Assembly (NCBI RefSeq): GCF_002902385.1
Contig: NZ_PPQH01000031.1
Coordinates: 1 to 36,585, forward strand
Length of the DNA stretch: 36,585 bases
Reading direction: 5' to 3'
Source of the DNA: Staphylococcus intermedius NCTC 11048
GTDB lineage: Bacteria > Bacillota > Bacilli > Staphylococcales > Staphylococcaceae
The notes beneath the pieces are model-generated. The model saw only the letters and a program-made list of their open reading frames with translations, made no database searches and had not been told where the DNA came from. The position numbers and the translations under genes are program-made. Position 1 is the stretch's first letter, and the number at the start of each line of letters is the position of its first letter. Shown piece by piece: positions 16,918-26,734 of this stretch.

Positions 16918-18270
16918 CTATTCGAGTAACGCGTCAGTATCGACTGTAAATTGGTTTCTTGATACATAAACGATGTACATGGCGAGTAGAGAACAGAGTG
17001 TTTCTGCTACGAGTAATGACCAAACGACACCTGTTAAGCCAAAGTAATTGTCTAATACGAATAACACTGGAATGATAATGAGTCCTTGTGCAAGTGCCAT
17101 AATCGTAGAGCCACGTCCTTGTCCTGTCGCTTGCAGCATACCTGTTAATAAGAAACCCACACCATTTAACAGTAAGGATGTCATAGTGACTTTCAGCATA
17201 AATGTGGCCAACGTGACGATATGTGCATCTGTACTAAAGAGTTGTACGAGATGTGAGCCAAAGAAAATGACACCGACCATACTCACTGCGTAAATGACAC
17301 CAATTGTTAGAATGACGCCTTTAATCGTTTCACGCATACGTCCTTTGTCTGACATAAAGTTATAAGCAATCAGTGGAACGACACCTTCCGCAAGCCCCAT
17401 AATGATTAATTCGGGAAACTGTACGAGACGGAATGAAATCCCATAACTTGCGATCGCTTCATTGCCATATTTTGCTAAAAAGAGGTTGAGCACGAGACCC
17501 GTCACACCCATGAGCACGACCATTAAAAAGGCAGGGATACCAATTTTAAAGACATTGACTAAAATTTCTTTGTTCGGTAAAGCTTTACGAATGTTGAGTG
17601 AAATGGCGTCTTGCTTTGTTAAGAAATAGACGAGAAAGAAAATGGCAGCGACTAAGTTTGAAAGGGCAGTTCCTAGTGCAGCACCAACCACGTCTAAATC
17701 AAAACCGAAAATCAAAATCGGATCTAAAATGATGTTCAGTCCGACACTTAATAACATACCAACCATTGAAATGATAGGTTGACCGATTGCTCTTGCGAAT
17801 TGTTCTAGTACGAAAAATAAAATAACGGCAGGTGTACTTAAACACATGATTTTTAAATAAGCGCTTGTAAAGGGTAATGTCTCACCACTTGCACCGAGTA
17901 GATGGGCAAGCTGATCTGTGAATGGCAGTGTGAGCGCTAAAACAATCAATCCTAAAATAATGCTTCCGTATATTGAAAAGCTACTGATAGCCTGACTTTT
18001 GTGTGCTTCTTTTGCGCCGAGTGACCGTGAAATAAAGGTACCGCCACCGACTCCGAATAAGTTGCCGAATGCCATAAATACGGCGAAGAGTGGCAATGTT
18101 AAAGAAATAGCTGAAATCATGTGGCTATTGTTTAAAAAGCCAATGAAATAAATGTTTAAAATCCCATAGATAATACTGAGTAGTGAACCAATCATCATCG
18201 GTAATGAAAAATGCATCAGTGCTTTAAAGATAGGGGCTTTCTCAAAGTAATAAAGTTGTTCGGTTTGCAT
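16918..18270 (-). CDS. mepA: MATE-family multidrug efflux pump MepA
   Basis: A 450-residue inner-membrane transporter with about twelve helices in two homologous halves. It begins [36 protein letters not shown] and shows conserved blocks [29 protein letters not shown] and [13 protein letters not shown], all closely matching S. aureus MepA. The known role is sodium- or proton-driven export of cationic biocides, dyes, fluoroquinolones and tigecycline. ATG follows AAAAGGAG. It is the second gene of the mepR-mepA unit but lies 392 bp from mepR, with an operator-like palindrome of its own at 18307-18322, so its expression is probably governed directly by MepR. Confidence 0.92.
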   Translation of the reverse strand: MQTEQLYYFEKAPIFKALMHFSLPMMIGSLLSIIYGILNIYFIGFLNNSHMISAISLTLPLFAVFMAFGNLFGVGGGTFISRSLGAKEAHKSQAISSFSIYGSIILGLIVLALTLPFTDQLAHLLGASGETLPFTSAYLKIMCLSTPAVILFFVLEQFARAIGQPIISMVGMLLSVGLNIILDPILIFGFDLDVVGAALGTALSNLVAAIFFLVYFLTKQDAISLNIRKALPNKEILVNVFKIGIPAFLMVVLMGVTGLVLNLFLAKYGNEAIASYGISFRLVQFPELIIMGLAEGVVPLIAYNFMSDKGRMRETIKGVILTIGVIYAVSMVGVIFFGSHLVQLFSTDAHIVTLATFMLKVTMTSLLLNGVGFLLTGMLQATGQGRGSTIMALAQGLIIIPVLFVLDNYFGLTGVVWSLLVAETLCSLLAMYIVYVSRNQFTVDTDALLE

Positions 18271-18306
18271 GTGAATATCTCCTTTTAATTGATTAGTGGT
18301 CTAATT

Positions 18307-18322
18307 ATTAGATGTCTAACTA
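18307..18322 (-). promoter_or_regulatory. MepR-type operator before mepA
   Basis: ATTAGATGTCTAACTA holds the same TTAGA-TG-TCTAA palindrome as the operator in front of mepR (19114-19133). It lies about 37 bp upstream of the mepA start codon. It fits the GTTAG-type MepR signature reported in S. aureus. Confidence 0.75.
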
Positions 18323-18337
18323 TTGGTTGAAAGATAA

Positions 18338-18367
18338 GAGGTTGGGACGTTGAATTTTCCCATCCTC
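18338..18367. repeat. GAGGTTGGGA hairpin between mepR and mepA
   Basis: GAGGTTGGGA at 18338-18347 pairs with TCCCATCCTC at 18358-18367 with one mismatch. It is another member of the GAGGCTGGGAC-type staphylococcal intergenic hairpins and may terminate mepR transcription. Confidence 0.55.
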
Positions 18368-18480
18368 TCTTTCATAGTTGGATGCGTAGTATTGACATAA
18401 AAATAAACAATCAAATTGATGTAACGCTGTAAAAATTTTATTAATTTGAAAATATGTCAGAGATGATTCTTTATCTTTGA

Positions 18481-18625
18481 TGCGGGATTGCTGAAATGGA
18501 TGAGACTCCTGAGGGATCAGCTGAGCCGGAAAATCCACCAACGCTTCAACAAATGTAGCTATAAATAAAAGCGTTGGTTAGTTGTAGGGTCAGCCCCTAG
18601 GAACGCGAATCCATAGTGGCAATCA
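18481..18625 (-). repeat. Dispersed palindromic element, copy B (inverted)
   Basis: Read on the minus strand it starts GATTGCCACTATGGATTCGCG, runs through CCTAGGGGCTGACCC, a stem ACCAACGCTT/AAGCGTTGGT (plus-strand arms 18537-18546 and 18569-18578), then TCCCTCAGGAGTCTCATCC and ends GCAATC. Ends GATTGC/GCAATC are inverted repeats. It lies inside the mepR-mepA gap in the opposite orientation to copies A, C and D. Confidence 0.8.
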
Positions 18626-18662
18626 ATAAAGCATTGAAGACAAACGAAAAAACTACGTCTTA

Positions 18663-19100
18663 TCAGTTGGATGTTGTATCTTGTCTTAAATTCGCTAACA
18701 TACGATCGAAATAATGCTTGAGTTGTGTAGCTTCTTCAGGCGAAAAATCTTTCAACATGATTGTTTCGATTTCTCCAAAAATGTTGATAAAAGATTCGAC
18801 GAGTGCCGTACCTTGATCGGTTAGACGCAAAATTTTACGTCTAGAGTCACTCGGATCCACTGAACGATAAACTAAATCCATTTTTTCTAAATTTTTGATA
18901 GTGGCACTTACGGTCGCACCTTTACGATTAAATGCGAGTGATATATCTTGTTGAGAAATACGGTCGTTTTGATGACGGTAAAGATAACCTAATGTATGAC
19001 TTTGTTCTTGTGTGATTCCAAATTCATCAAGTTTACGGTCAGCATGACGCTTCATTTCATGTGCAAGCGTACGTATTAAATATTGATAAGGATAATCCAT
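18663..19100 (-). CDS. mepR: MarR-family repressor MepR
   Basis: A 145-residue winged-helix protein. MDYPYQYLIRTLAHEMKRHADRKLDEFGITQEQSHTLGYLYRHQNDRISQQDISLAFNRKGATVSATIKNLEKMDLVYRSVDPSDSRRKILRLTDQG follows S. aureus MepR closely in pattern, with the recognition helix near KGATVSATIKNLEK and the DSRRK wing. MepR represses mepA and itself and is released by the pump's cationic substrates. ATG follows AAAGGAG. Operator palindromes at 19114-19133 and 18307-18322 support the same circuit here. Confidence 0.9.
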   Translation of the reverse strand: MDYPYQYLIRTLAHEMKRHADRKLDEFGITQEQSHTLGYLYRHQNDRISQQDISLAFNRKGATVSATIKNLEKMDLVYRSVDPSDSRRKILRLTDQGTALVESFINIFGEIETIMLKDFSPEEATQLKHYFDRMLANLRQDTTSN

Positions 19101-19113
19101 ACCGCCACTCCTT

Positions 19114-19161
19114 TTAGTTAGATGTCTAACTAAATGTTAGCACGTTTTTTAAAAATGTCAA
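19114..19161 (-). promoter_or_regulatory. mepR promoter and MepR operator
   Basis: On the minus strand TTGACA (complement 19156-19161) and TAACAT (19134-19139) are 16 bp apart. Immediately downstream is TTAGTTAGATGTCTAACTAA at 19114-19133, a perfect 9+9 inverted repeat, positioned over the start region and just before the ribosome site. Confidence 0.8.
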
Positions 19162-19534
19162 CACTAATATTAGTTATTTTTATCTCAAGCTTGTGGTCAC
19201 CATCACTTTATCTCAAAAGTAATGGTGGCCTATTTTGAAATGAGACGGGTCATAGGGCTAAAGGCTTAAATTGGGTGGATTATCGAGCTATTGCTTACTT
19301 TTCAACGCTGAAATATGGTAAAGTAGTGTATGAATCCACATCAATTCATGCACTTTTTTGAGAGCAATCCGCAATGATATGTTATTGTTGAATAATGTAT
19401 GGTAATTTAAATAGTATTGTGATAATTCGTGGAATGACATGTAATGAACGCATCGGTCACTTGTGTCTTTATTGATAAGACATGAAAAAGGCATCCATTG
19501 ATGTGATTTAGCGATATTCAAGGAGATGAAACAT
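19162..19534 (+). other. Gap before ureE: hairpin, no urease structural genes
   Basis: A hairpin of GGTCACCAT (19195-19203) with ATGGTGGCC (19222-19230), plus an inner ACTT/AAGT pairing, is present with a short TATTTT after it. Beyond it the stretch is AT-rich and lacks any recognisable 3' end of ureC, the gene normally in front of ureE. A 50-codon leftward frame and a short rightward one exist but neither has a ribosome site or a recognisable product. Confidence 0.5.
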
Positions 19535-19990
19535 ATGATAGTAGAAGAGATACAAGGCAACATCGCAAATTTATCTCAAGAGGAAAAAAACGTTCATATT
19601 GAAAAAGTGTACTTAGAAAACTCTGATTTAGTGAAACGTATTCAACGTGTTACGTCAGACCATGGTACAGAAATCGGTATTCGTTTAAGTCAGCCGATTG
19701 ATTTACAATATGGAGACATTTTATATCGTGATGACAAAAATATGATTATTATTGATGTAAACTCGGAAGATATTATTGCGATTAAACCACGTACCATTAA
19801 AGAAATGGGAGATATCGCGCATCAACTTGGTAACCGTCACTTGCCAGCACAATTTACTGACGATAATGAAATGTTGGTACAGTATGATTACTTAGTAGAA
19901 GATTTGTTGAAAGGTCTCGGCATTCCTTATGAACGTGAAGATCGTAAAGTCAACCAAGCCTTTAAACATATAGGACATTCTCATGATTAA
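19535..19990 (+). CDS. ureE: Urease accessory protein UreE (nickel metallochaperone)
   Basis: UreE carries nickel to the UreDFG complex on apo-urease. The protein starts [18 protein letters not shown] and has the family blocks [22 protein letters not shown] and [16 protein letters not shown], the latter carrying the conserved nickel-binding histidine. It ends with a short His-containing tail HIGHSHD rather than a long polyhistidine stretch. I chose the ATG at 19535, 9 nt after AGGAG, giving 151 residues; the ATG at 19526 touches the ribosome site. It overlaps ureF by 8 bp. It is the first gene of ureEFGD; ureABC are not upstream. Confidence 0.95.
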   Translation: MIVEEIQGNIANLSQEEKNVHIEKVYLENSDLVKRIQRVTSDHGTEIGIRLSQPIDLQYGDILYRDDKNMIIIDVNSEDIIAIKPRTIKEMGDIAHQLGNRHLPAQFTDDNEMLVQYDYLVEDLLKGLGIPYEREDRKVNQAFKHIGHSHD

Positions 19991-20675
19991 TCAAGCGTAT
20001 TTGAAGCTCTTTCAATTTTGTGATTCTCAAATTCCGACAGGTGCCTTTAGTCATTCTTTCGGATTAGAAACGTATATTCAGCGTGGGGATATTCATGATG
20101 GTGCTTCATTTCAAACATGGTTAGAAGTGTTTTTGAAAGAGCAGCTAACGTATACAGATGGTTTGGCAATGCGTCTCGTGTATGAAGCAATCGAATCGAA
20201 TGATGCGGCGGCGATTGAGAAATTAGACCAGTTGTTGTTTGTGCAAAATATTCCGCGAGAAACGAGAAATGGGACGAAACAGATGGGCAAACGTATGATT
20301 CAGCTTGCGCGTACGATTTACCATAAAGACAAATGGTTAGATTGGTATGGTGAAAAGGCTGCAGCATATGAGTTGCATACACATCCGGCAGTGGTGTTTA
20401 CATTGTTGGGCCATCATTTAGATATTGAAATTGAAAAAATTATAGATTATTACTACTACCAAAATGTTTCAAGCTTAACGCAAAATGCTGTGCGTGCGAT
20501 ACCACTAGGGCAAACGGAAGGACAAAAAATCGTTGCTAACATGATTCCATTGATTACAACAACACGTGAGGGCGTGATGCAATTGGATGAAGCAGATTTT
20601 GGTTTGACTGCACCGGGTATCGAGATGAATCAGTTGGAACATGAAAATGTAGATGTACGTATATTTATTTCGTAG
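19983..20675 (+). CDS. ureF: Urease accessory protein UreF
   Basis: UreF forms a complex with UreD and UreG that loads nickel into urease and gates the GTPase of UreG. The 230-residue all-helical protein starts with the family motif [30 protein letters not shown] and contains the conserved [13 protein letters not shown] near the C-terminus (about 183-196). The start overlaps the ureE stop, indicating translational coupling; ureG follows after 12 bp. Confidence 0.95.
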   Translation: MINQAYLKLFQFCDSQIPTGAFSHSFGLETYIQRGDIHDGASFQTWLEVFLKEQLTYTDGLAMRLVYEAIESNDAAAIEKLDQLLFVQNIPRETRNGTKQMGKRMIQLARTIYHKDKWLDWYGEKAAAYELHTHPAVVFTLLGHHLDIEIEKIIDYYYYQNVSSLTQNAVRAIPLGQTEGQKIVANMIPLITTTREGVMQLDEADFGLTAPGIEMNQLEHENVDVRIFIS

Positions 20676-20687
20676 GAGGAACGAAAC

Positions 20688-21299
20688 ATGAAACCGATTA
20701 AAATTGGTGTAGGTGGACCTGTTGGCGCAGGGAAAACACAATTGATTGAAAAACTTGTAAAGCGTCTATCTGAGGAAAAAAGTATTGGCGTTATTACGAA
20801 TGATATTTATACAAAAGAAGACCAAAAAATATTAGTGAACTCTGGGGTATTACCAGAAGATCGTATTATCGGTGTTGAAACAGGGGGTTGTCCACATACA
20901 GCGATTCGTGAAGATGCTTCCATGAACTTCGCGGCGATTGATGAACTGATGGAACGCCATTCAGATATTGAGCTTATTTTTATTGAGTCAGGTGGTGACA
21001 ACTTAGCAGCGACATTCAGTCCGGAATTGGTGGATTTTTCAATTTATATTATTGATGTGGCGCAAGGTGAAAAAATTCCGCGTAAAGGTGGTCAAGGTAT
21101 GATTAAATCTGACTACTTTGTGATCAATAAAACAGATTTAGCACCATATGTAGGAGCTTCATTAGAACGCATGGCTGAAGATACAGAGAAATTCCGTAAA
21201 AATCGTCCGTTCACATTTACAAATTTAAAAACAGATGATGGCTTAGATGATGTGCTAAATTGGATTAAAAAGGACGTCTTTTTTGAAGGGTTAGCGTAA
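20688..21299 (+). CDS. ureG: Urease accessory protein UreG (GTPase)
   Basis: UreG hydrolyses GTP to drive nickel insertion into the urease active site. The 203-residue SIMIBI GTPase has the P-loop [11 protein letters not shown] (about 8-18), the conserved metal-binding Cys-Pro-His in [16 protein letters not shown] (about 64-79), the switch [15 protein letters not shown] and the base-recognition VINKTDLAP. The stop codon overlaps the ureD start by one base. The ribosome site is GTAGGAGG. Confidence 0.97.
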   Translation: MKPIKIGVGGPVGAGKTQLIEKLVKRLSEEKSIGVITNDIYTKEDQKILVNSGVLPEDRIIGVETGGCPHTAIREDASMNFAAIDELMERHSDIELIFIESGGDNLAATFSPELVDFSIYIIDVAQGEKIPRKGGQGMIKSDYFVINKTDLAPYVGASLERMAEDTEKFRKNRPFTFTNLKTDDGLDDVLNWIKKDVFFEGLA

Positions 21300-22132
21300 T
21301 GGCAATTTCTAAATGGACAGGTGAGTTAGATTTAACATTTAAACATGATGGTAGTCGTACTGTAAATGGAAAAACGTATTTCCAAGGTGGGCTTAAAGTT
21401 ATTCGTCCCACTTATTTAAATGGGAGTCCGCATCCGACGATGTTTTTGATTAACTTAGGCGGGGGCTTCGTTGATGGTGACCGCTATCGTATGGCTATCC
21501 ACTTTGAGCCACGTACGCATGCCATTCTAACGACTCAAGGTGCGACGATTGTCTTTAAATCGTTGGAAGATAAAGTCGAACAATACCAAACCTTTCAACT
21601 GGATGACGAATCGTTTATGGAATTTATCAGTGATCCGATTATTGGTTATTCACAAGCGAAATTTTATCAAGCCAACGAATTCCATTTAAGTCCGTCTGCT
21701 TCCATGTTTTATACTGATATTTTAACGCCAGGTTATGATAAAGAAGGGCGTCAATTTAATTATCATTATTTACATCTCAAAAACGAAATTTATGTAGATG
21801 AGCAACTGATCGTATTTGACAATTTGAAGTTAGATACACAAAAAAATGAAGTGACACATATGGGGTATATGGAAGGATTCACACATATGGCATCGTGCTT
21901 TTATATTAGTCCGGGTGTGAATCAAAAAGTCGTTGAAGCGGTACAAGAAGTGGTGACACCTTATATTGATGAAGATTGTCGTGTCGGTGTGACATTGCTA
22001 CCGACACATGGGTTAACATTTCGTATTTTGGCGTATTCCACAGATGTCATTCAACGTGTCATTCATGCTGTACATCAATTTGTGATGGAAACGTATCATG
22101 AAGAAGACGCACAATTTTTAAGAAAATATTAA
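21299..22132 (+). CDS. ureD: Urease accessory protein UreD (UreH)
   Basis: UreD is the scaffold that contacts urease and receives nickel from UreG. The 277-residue protein shows the family stretches LINLGGGFVDGDRYRMAIHFEPRTHAILTTQGATIVFKS near residues 50-88 and FEFISDPIIGYSQAKF-like sequence. It is the last gene of the cluster and overlaps the ureG stop codon, followed by a clear terminator. The four accessory genes are intact, with no frameshift or internal stop, so they appear to be under selection although the structural genes are not adjacent. Confidence 0.94.
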   Translation: MAISKWTGELDLTFKHDGSRTVNGKTYFQGGLKVIRPTYLNGSPHPTMFLINLGGGFVDGDRYRMAIHFEPRTHAILTTQGATIVFKSLEDKVEQYQTFQLDDESFMEFISDPIIGYSQAKFYQANEFHLSPSASMFYTDILTPGYDKEGRQFNYHYLHLKNEIYVDEQLIVFDNLKLDTQKNEVTHMGYMEGFTHMASCFYISPGVNQKVVEAVQEVVTPYIDEDCRVGVTLLPTHGLTFRILAYSTDVIQRVIHAVHQFVMETYHEEDAQFLRKY

Positions 22133-22154
22133 AGTAACGGAATCAACAATAATA

Positions 22155-22196
22155 AAGCTTCTTTTCCTCAATTCAAGCGGAAGAGAAGCTTTTTTG
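22155..22196 (+). terminator. Terminator after ureD
   Basis: AAGCTTCTTTTCC at 22155-22167 pairs with GGAAGAGAAGCTT at 22179-22191 (one G-T) and is followed by six T residues. Confidence 0.9.
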
Positions 22197-22267
22197 TGTG
22201 GGAAGTCTTGGGGGAAGTCTTAAAACAACTATATTTGTCTTCTTTGACATGAATGATGACTTTTTAC

Positions 22268-22408
22268 GATTGCCTCTATGGATTCGCGTTCCCAGGGGAC
22301 TTGCCTCAACTAAATTTGGCTTTTTTAAATTGTACATTTGATGGAAGCCAAATTGGATTTTCGGCTGCGTCTAATCCCTCGGGAGTCTCATCCACTTTGG
22401 CAATCTTG
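22268..22408 (+). repeat. Dispersed palindromic element, copy C
   Basis: It begins GATTGCCTCTATGGATTCGCG, continues CCCAGGGGACTTGCCTCAAC, has the internal stem AATTTGGCTT (22313-22322) / AAGCCAAATT (22345-22354), then CCCTCGGGAGTCTCATCC and ends GGCAATC. The outer ends GATTGCC/GGCAATC are exact inverted repeats. The flanks match copy B closely, but the stem sequence is entirely different while still pairing. A short open frame across it is not a gene. Confidence 0.85.
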
Positions 22409-22519
22409 TATTTAAACTGTGAATCAATGAAGACAAGTTTTTGTAATTAAGCAAATCCAAACATCATATGACAAATTAAGCTGAATTGTTGGCTTATTTT
22501 AAAACTACTTATACACATA

Positions 22520-22570
22520 AAAAATAGGAAAGGGCTGAGAAACAAGTGTCTCAACGTCTGTCCTATTTTT
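22520..22570. terminator. Bidirectional terminator between ureD and metE
   Basis: AAAAATAGGA at 22520-22529 pairs with TCCTATTTTT at 22561-22570, with an inner TGAGA/TCTCA pairing. A and T tracts on opposite sides let it stop both directions; for metE it lies about 86 bp after the stop codon. Confidence 0.8.
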
Positions 22571-22655
22571 TATTGAAGATAATTGTGTTCTCAATGGCGA
22601 GTATAATCGAAAGACTGTGTTTGCATCATTTTAGTTTTGAAAGCGTGTCTTATTA

Positions 22656-24896
22656 TTAATTCGTTTCTACGGCTTCTTGACGTAATTTGCGTGCGCTATT
22701 AACCAATACTGTCAATGCGGCTTTCACTTCATCTTCTTTACGTGTTTTAAGACCACAGTCTGGATTAACCCAGAATAACGAACGATCAATTTGTTGTAAA
22801 CCACGTTCAATCGCTGTCGTAATTTCATCTTCTGTCGGGATACGTGGGCTATGAATGTCATAAACGCCTAAACCGATACCTAAATCATAATCGATATCTT
22901 CAAAGTCTTTAATGAGGTCGCCATGGCTACGAGACGTTTCGATTGAAATGACGTCTGCATCTAAGTCGTGAATCGCATGGATAATTTGTCCGAATTGCGA
23001 ATAACACATATGCGTATGAATTTGCGTTTCATCCGTGACAGAAGATGTCGCCAGTTTGAAGCTATGCACAGCTTTTGCCAAGTAGTCTTCGTGATATTCT
23101 TTACGTAATGGTAAGCCTTCACGTAATGCTGGTTCGTCGACTTGAATCACTTGGATGCCTGCTTTTTCTAATGCTAATACTTCTTCGTTAATCGCAAGCG
23201 CAATTTGATCTTGTACCGTTGAGCGAGGAATATCCACGCGTTCGAATGACCAGTTTAAAATCGTTACAGGGCCTGTCAGCATGCCTTTCACAGGCTTGTC
23301 TGTTAAGCTTTGCGCATATACGGTTTCATCAATCGTTAATGGGGCCGTCCATTTCACATCGCCGTAAATGATCGGTGGTTTTACAGCACGTGAGCCGTAT
23401 GATTGGACCCAACCAAATTTTGTCACGAGGAAGCCGTCTAATTTTTCACCAAAGAACTCAACCATGTCATTACGTTCAAACTCACCGTGTACGAGGACGT
23501 CTAAACCGATGTCTTCTTGAATTTCAATCCAGCGTTTAATTTCATCTTGCACGAATTGACGATACGCTTCATCAGAAATGCGTTTATTTTTCCAATCTGC
23601 ACGTTGTTTACGTACTTCTGGTGATTGTGGGAATGAACCAATTGTTGTTGTCGGTAAATCTGGTAAGTTTAAGCGTTGTTGTTGCACGACTTTACGCTCA
23701 GAGAATGCTGAAGCGCGTTCGGCACGTACACTTTCAAAGTCATATTCAAGATTTTTGAACGCTTGATTTTGGAAACGTGTATATTGTGCATGCAAGCGAT
23801 CATAAGCTTCAGTGTCGTTGTCATTTACGGCACGTTTTAATGCATCTAATGTTTCTAATTTTTCTGTCGCAAAGCTTAAGCCGTCACGGATGTCATCTTC
23901 CAACGTTTCATCTTCTAATGACACAGGGACGTGTAATAATGATGACGATGGATTGATATATAAGTCGTCAGAATATTGGGATAATTTTTCGATTAAAGCT
24001 TTCTTCGCTTCAACATCAGCCGCCCATACGTTGCGACCGTCGATGATACCCGCAAATAATGTTTTTGAACGGTCAAAGTCGCCATTTTCGATTTGTTGCA
24101 AGTTGTAGCCGTGATCATGTACAAAGTCTAAGCCGAGCCCTTTGACTGGTAACGCGCTTAAAAACTTCACATTTGCACGCTCGAAATACGTTTGAATCAC
24201 TAACGCTTTTGCGACGTCTGCTTCAGCAAATGCCTCGTAAGCTTCACGTGTAATGGCTTCTAATTCTGCTGCTTGATCTGTCACTAAAATCGGTTCGTCA
24301 ATTTGAATGAGTTCCGCACCTGCTTGGATGAGTGATTGCAGAACTTCTACATATAATGGCAATAGCGTGCGTACTTTGTCTTCAAACGATTGGTCGCCGC
24401 CTTTAGAAAGCGCAACGAATGTAATTGGTCCGACAATGACAGGGTGTGCGTTCACATTAAGTGCTTTCGCTTCGTTAAAACGTTCCAATAAGCGGTTGTG
24501 ATTCACGCGAGGTGTCACATTGTCCCATTCAGGTACGATATAGTGATAATTTGTGTTAAACCATTTTACGAGTGCACTTGCGACGTGGGATTTGTTACCG
24601 CGTGCGATGTCGAAAAGAAGGTCGTCATCTACATCACGATCTTGAAAACGTGTTGGAATAATGTTGAACAATAACGATGTATCCAAAATATGGTCATATA
24701 ATGAAAAGTCGCCTACAGGTACACTGTCTAAATTGTGATTTTGTTGTAGCACTAAGTTAGAACGGTGTAATTGTTGTAACGTATTGTCGAGTTCATCTTT
24801 TGTGATTTTGTTGTTCCAGTAGCTCTCAATGGCTTTTTTCCATTCACGTTTGTGTCCAAGTCTTGGGAATCCTAAGTTTGTCGTTTTAATTGTCAT
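22656..24896 (-). CDS. metE: Cobalamin-independent methionine synthase
   Basis: MetE transfers the methyl group of 5-methyltetrahydropteroyl-glutamate to homocysteine, giving methionine. The 746-residue protein has the usual two-barrel length. It begins [23 protein letters not shown], and the C-terminal catalytic half shows [43 protein letters not shown] and the zinc-ligand regions [10 protein letters not shown] and NPDCGLKTR. It overlaps metF by 4 bp and is the last recognised gene of metI-metC-metF-metE; the malate dehydrogenase gene that follows in S. aureus is not present here. Confidence 0.97.
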   Translation of the reverse strand: MTIKTTNLGFPRLGHKREWKKAIESYWNNKITKDELDNTLQQLHRSNLVLQQNHNLDSVPVGDFSLYDHILDTSLLFNIIPTRFQDRDVDDDLLFDIARGNKSHVASALVKWFNTNYHYIVPEWDNVTPRVNHNRLLERFNEAKALNVNAHPVIVGPITFVALSKGGDQSFEDKVRTLLPLYVEVLQSLIQAGAELIQIDEPILVTDQAAELEAITREAYEAFAEADVAKALVIQTYFERANVKFLSALPVKGLGLDFVHDHGYNLQQIENGDFDRSKTLFAGIIDGRNVWAADVEAKKALIEKLSQYSDDLYINPSSSLLHVPVSLEDETLEDDIRDGLSFATEKLETLDALKRAVNDNDTEAYDRLHAQYTRFQNQAFKNLEYDFESVRAERASAFSERKVVQQQRLNLPDLPTTTIGSFPQSPEVRKQRADWKNKRISDEAYRQFVQDEIKRWIEIQEDIGLDVLVHGEFERNDMVEFFGEKLDGFLVTKFGWVQSYGSRAVKPPIIYGDVKWTAPLTIDETVYAQSLTDKPVKGMLTGPVTILNWSFERVDIPRSTVQDQIALAINEEVLALEKAGIQVIQVDEPALREGLPLRKEYHEDYLAKAVHSFKLATSSVTDETQIHTHMCYSQFGQIIHAIHDLDADVISIETSRSHGDLIKDFEDIDYDLGIGLGVYDIHSPRIPTEDEITTAIERGLQQIDRSLFWVNPDCGLKTRKEDEVKAALTVLVNSARKLRQEAVETN

Positions 24897-26734
24897 AAAA
24901 TCGCCTCCTGATGGGATGTTGTAATAGATTTCGAATAGGTTGCAAGTTCTAATGAATAATCAATACGCTCAAACGGTGTAATTAAATACAAGCCGTTGAA
25001 ATACGTATGTACCGTGTCGATAAGTGATTTACAAAGGGACAGGCTCAGTTCATAGGTAGCTTGTCTGTCATCGGCTACGGCTTCAAATTGTGCGAGTACG
25101 TCGTCTGACATTTTGATGCCAGGGACTTCATGATGTAAAAACAAAGCATTTTTATAACTTGTAATCGGCATAATTCCAATAAAGATAGGGACGTCAAGAT
25201 GCTTTGTCGCTTCATAAATCTCGACAATTTTTTCTTTCGTAAAGACAGGTTGGGTAATGAAGTAATGCATACCGCTCTTGATTTTCGTTTCCATTTTACG
25301 GACTGCTGCTTTGATATTACTCACATGAGGATCAAAACCGCCCGCAATATTGAACTGTGTCGCGACTTTTAATGTATCGCCGTCTGTGTTCACGCCTTTG
25401 TTAAATCTGAGTGCGAGTTCTGTTAATCCTTTTGAATTCACGTCATACACATTCGTTGCCCCAGGGAGATGACCGACTTTCGAAGGGTCTCCGGTAATCG
25501 CTAAAATTTCATTCACGCCAATTAAAGAGAGGCCGAGTAAATGAGATTGAAGCCCGATTAAGTTGCGATCTCGACACGTAATGTGGACGAGTGGTTCGAT
25601 ATCAAATTGTTGTTTAATGAGACTCGCTGCGGCAATGTTGGACACGCGAACGGTTGCTAAAGAGTTGTCGGCTAACGTAACGGCGTCGATTTGTGCGTCA
25701 TCTAAAGCTTTGACGTTTTGAAAAAATTTCGTCGTATCGAGATGTTTCGGTGTATCGAGTTCGACGATGATGGTTGGTCGTTCTCGCACACGCGCTGCTA
25801 AATTTTGACGGGTTTCTTTCGGTGCTTCAGACGTTTGTTTTTGATGAATCGGAATGACCTTTTTCTCTTTAATCGGCTTTAAATCTTGTACCGCTGCTTT
25901 AATTTTGCGAATATGTTCGGGCGTCGTACCGCAACAGCCGCCGATGAGTCGCACACCTTCTTGAATGAGTTGTTCGGCGGTCTCACCGAAGTATTGTGCG
26001 TTATCGCTATATTTGAACGTTTGTTGATCGATATCGAGTAAGCTCGCATTCGGATAGCACGATAAGTAAGCGTTGTTCGGCAATTCGATATGACCAAAAG
26101 TCTGTTTCATATGATGTGGGCCATGGTGACAATTTAAACCGACAATATCTGCCCCGGCTTCGACCAATTGTTGCAATGCGCTATTAATTTCTTTACCGTT
26201 CATTAAATAATGTGTGTTGGAAGCGGTCAGTTGTGCAATAATCGGAATGTCGTATTTTTGACGTGTCTGTCGAATCGCATTGAGCAATTCTTCTTCATCG
26301 TAATACGTTTCGAATAACAGACCGTCGACGCCTTCAGCAACGAGTGTATCGACTTGAATATCAGTATGGTATTGGATAGCTGACAATGACAGTTCACCTT
26401 GTTTAACGCTTCTAAAGCCACCGACCGTCCCTAAAATCAATGTATTGGGGCCGGCTGCACGTTTTGCGATGGCAACAGCAGCTTGATGTATCGCTTTGAC
26501 TTGATGTTCTAAGCCGAATTGTTGTAGCTTTTCAAAGTTGGCGCCGTACGTATTCGTTTGAATGACATCTGCGCCCGCTTGAATGTATGAGCGATGAATG
26601 CTTTCGACTTTGTCAGGGTGCGTCAGATTGTAAGCTTCAGGACAAGTGTCTAAGCCTTCTGAATAAAGAATCGTCCCCATTGCACCATCAGCGACGAGAA
26701 TATTGTTTTTCAGTGCGTTCAGTAGTCGACTCAT
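24893..26734 (-). CDS. metF: Bifunctional homocysteine S-methyltransferase / 5,10-methylenetetrahydrofolate reductase
   Basis: A 613-residue fusion. The N-terminal half (about 1-300) is a homocysteine S-methyltransferase domain with [22 protein letters not shown] sequence and the zinc-binding [12 protein letters not shown]. The C-terminal half (about 320-613) is an MTHFR domain with [24 protein letters not shown] and [11 protein letters not shown], which reduces methylene-THF with a flavin. Together they supply methyl-THF and a second way to methylate homocysteine. ATG follows AAGGAGGG. It overlaps metC by 47 bp at its start and metE by 4 bp at its end. Confidence 0.95.
   Translation of the reverse strand: MSRLLNALKNNILVADGAMGTILYSEGLDTCPEAYNLTHPDKVESIHRSYIQAGADVIQTNTYGANFEKLQQFGLEHQVKAIHQAAVAIAKRAAGPNTLILGTVGGFRSVKQGELSLSAIQYHTDIQVDTLVAEGVDGLLFETYYDEEELLNAIRQTRQKYDIPIIAQLTASNTHYLMNGKEINSALQQLVEAGADIVGLNCHHGPHHMKQTFGHIELPNNAYLSCYPNASLLDIDQQTFKYSDNAQYFGETAEQLIQEGVRLIGGCCGTTPEHIRKIKAAVQDLKPIKEKKVIPIHQKQTSEAPKETRQNLAARVRERPTIIVELDTPKHLDTTKFFQNVKALDDAQIDAVTLADNSLATVRVSNIAAASLIKQQFDIEPLVHITCRDRNLIGLQSHLLGLSLIGVNEILAITGDPSKVGHLPGATNVYDVNSKGLTELALRFNKGVNTDGDTLKVATQFNIAGGFDPHVSNIKAAVRKMETKIKSGMHYFITQPVFTKEKIVEIYEATKHLDVPIFIGIMPITSYKNALFLHHEVPGIKMSDDVLAQFEAVADDRQATYELSLSLCKSLIDTVHTYFNGLYLITPFERIDYSLELATYSKSITTSHQEAIL

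Noticed and set aside
19288..19563. A 91-codon leftward open frame before ureE
   Set aside because: No ribosome site before any start codon, it overlaps the ureE start, and the product is not recognisable. I also compared the region with the expected C-terminus of UreC and found no match.
22253..22450. A 65-codon rightward open frame between ureD and metE
   Set aside because: It coincides with repeat copy C, and related copies elsewhere are not open in the same frame.
23578..24501. Several rightward open frames inside metE and other met genes
   Set aside because: They are antisense shadows of clearly coding leftward genes, with no ribosome sites or recognisable products.
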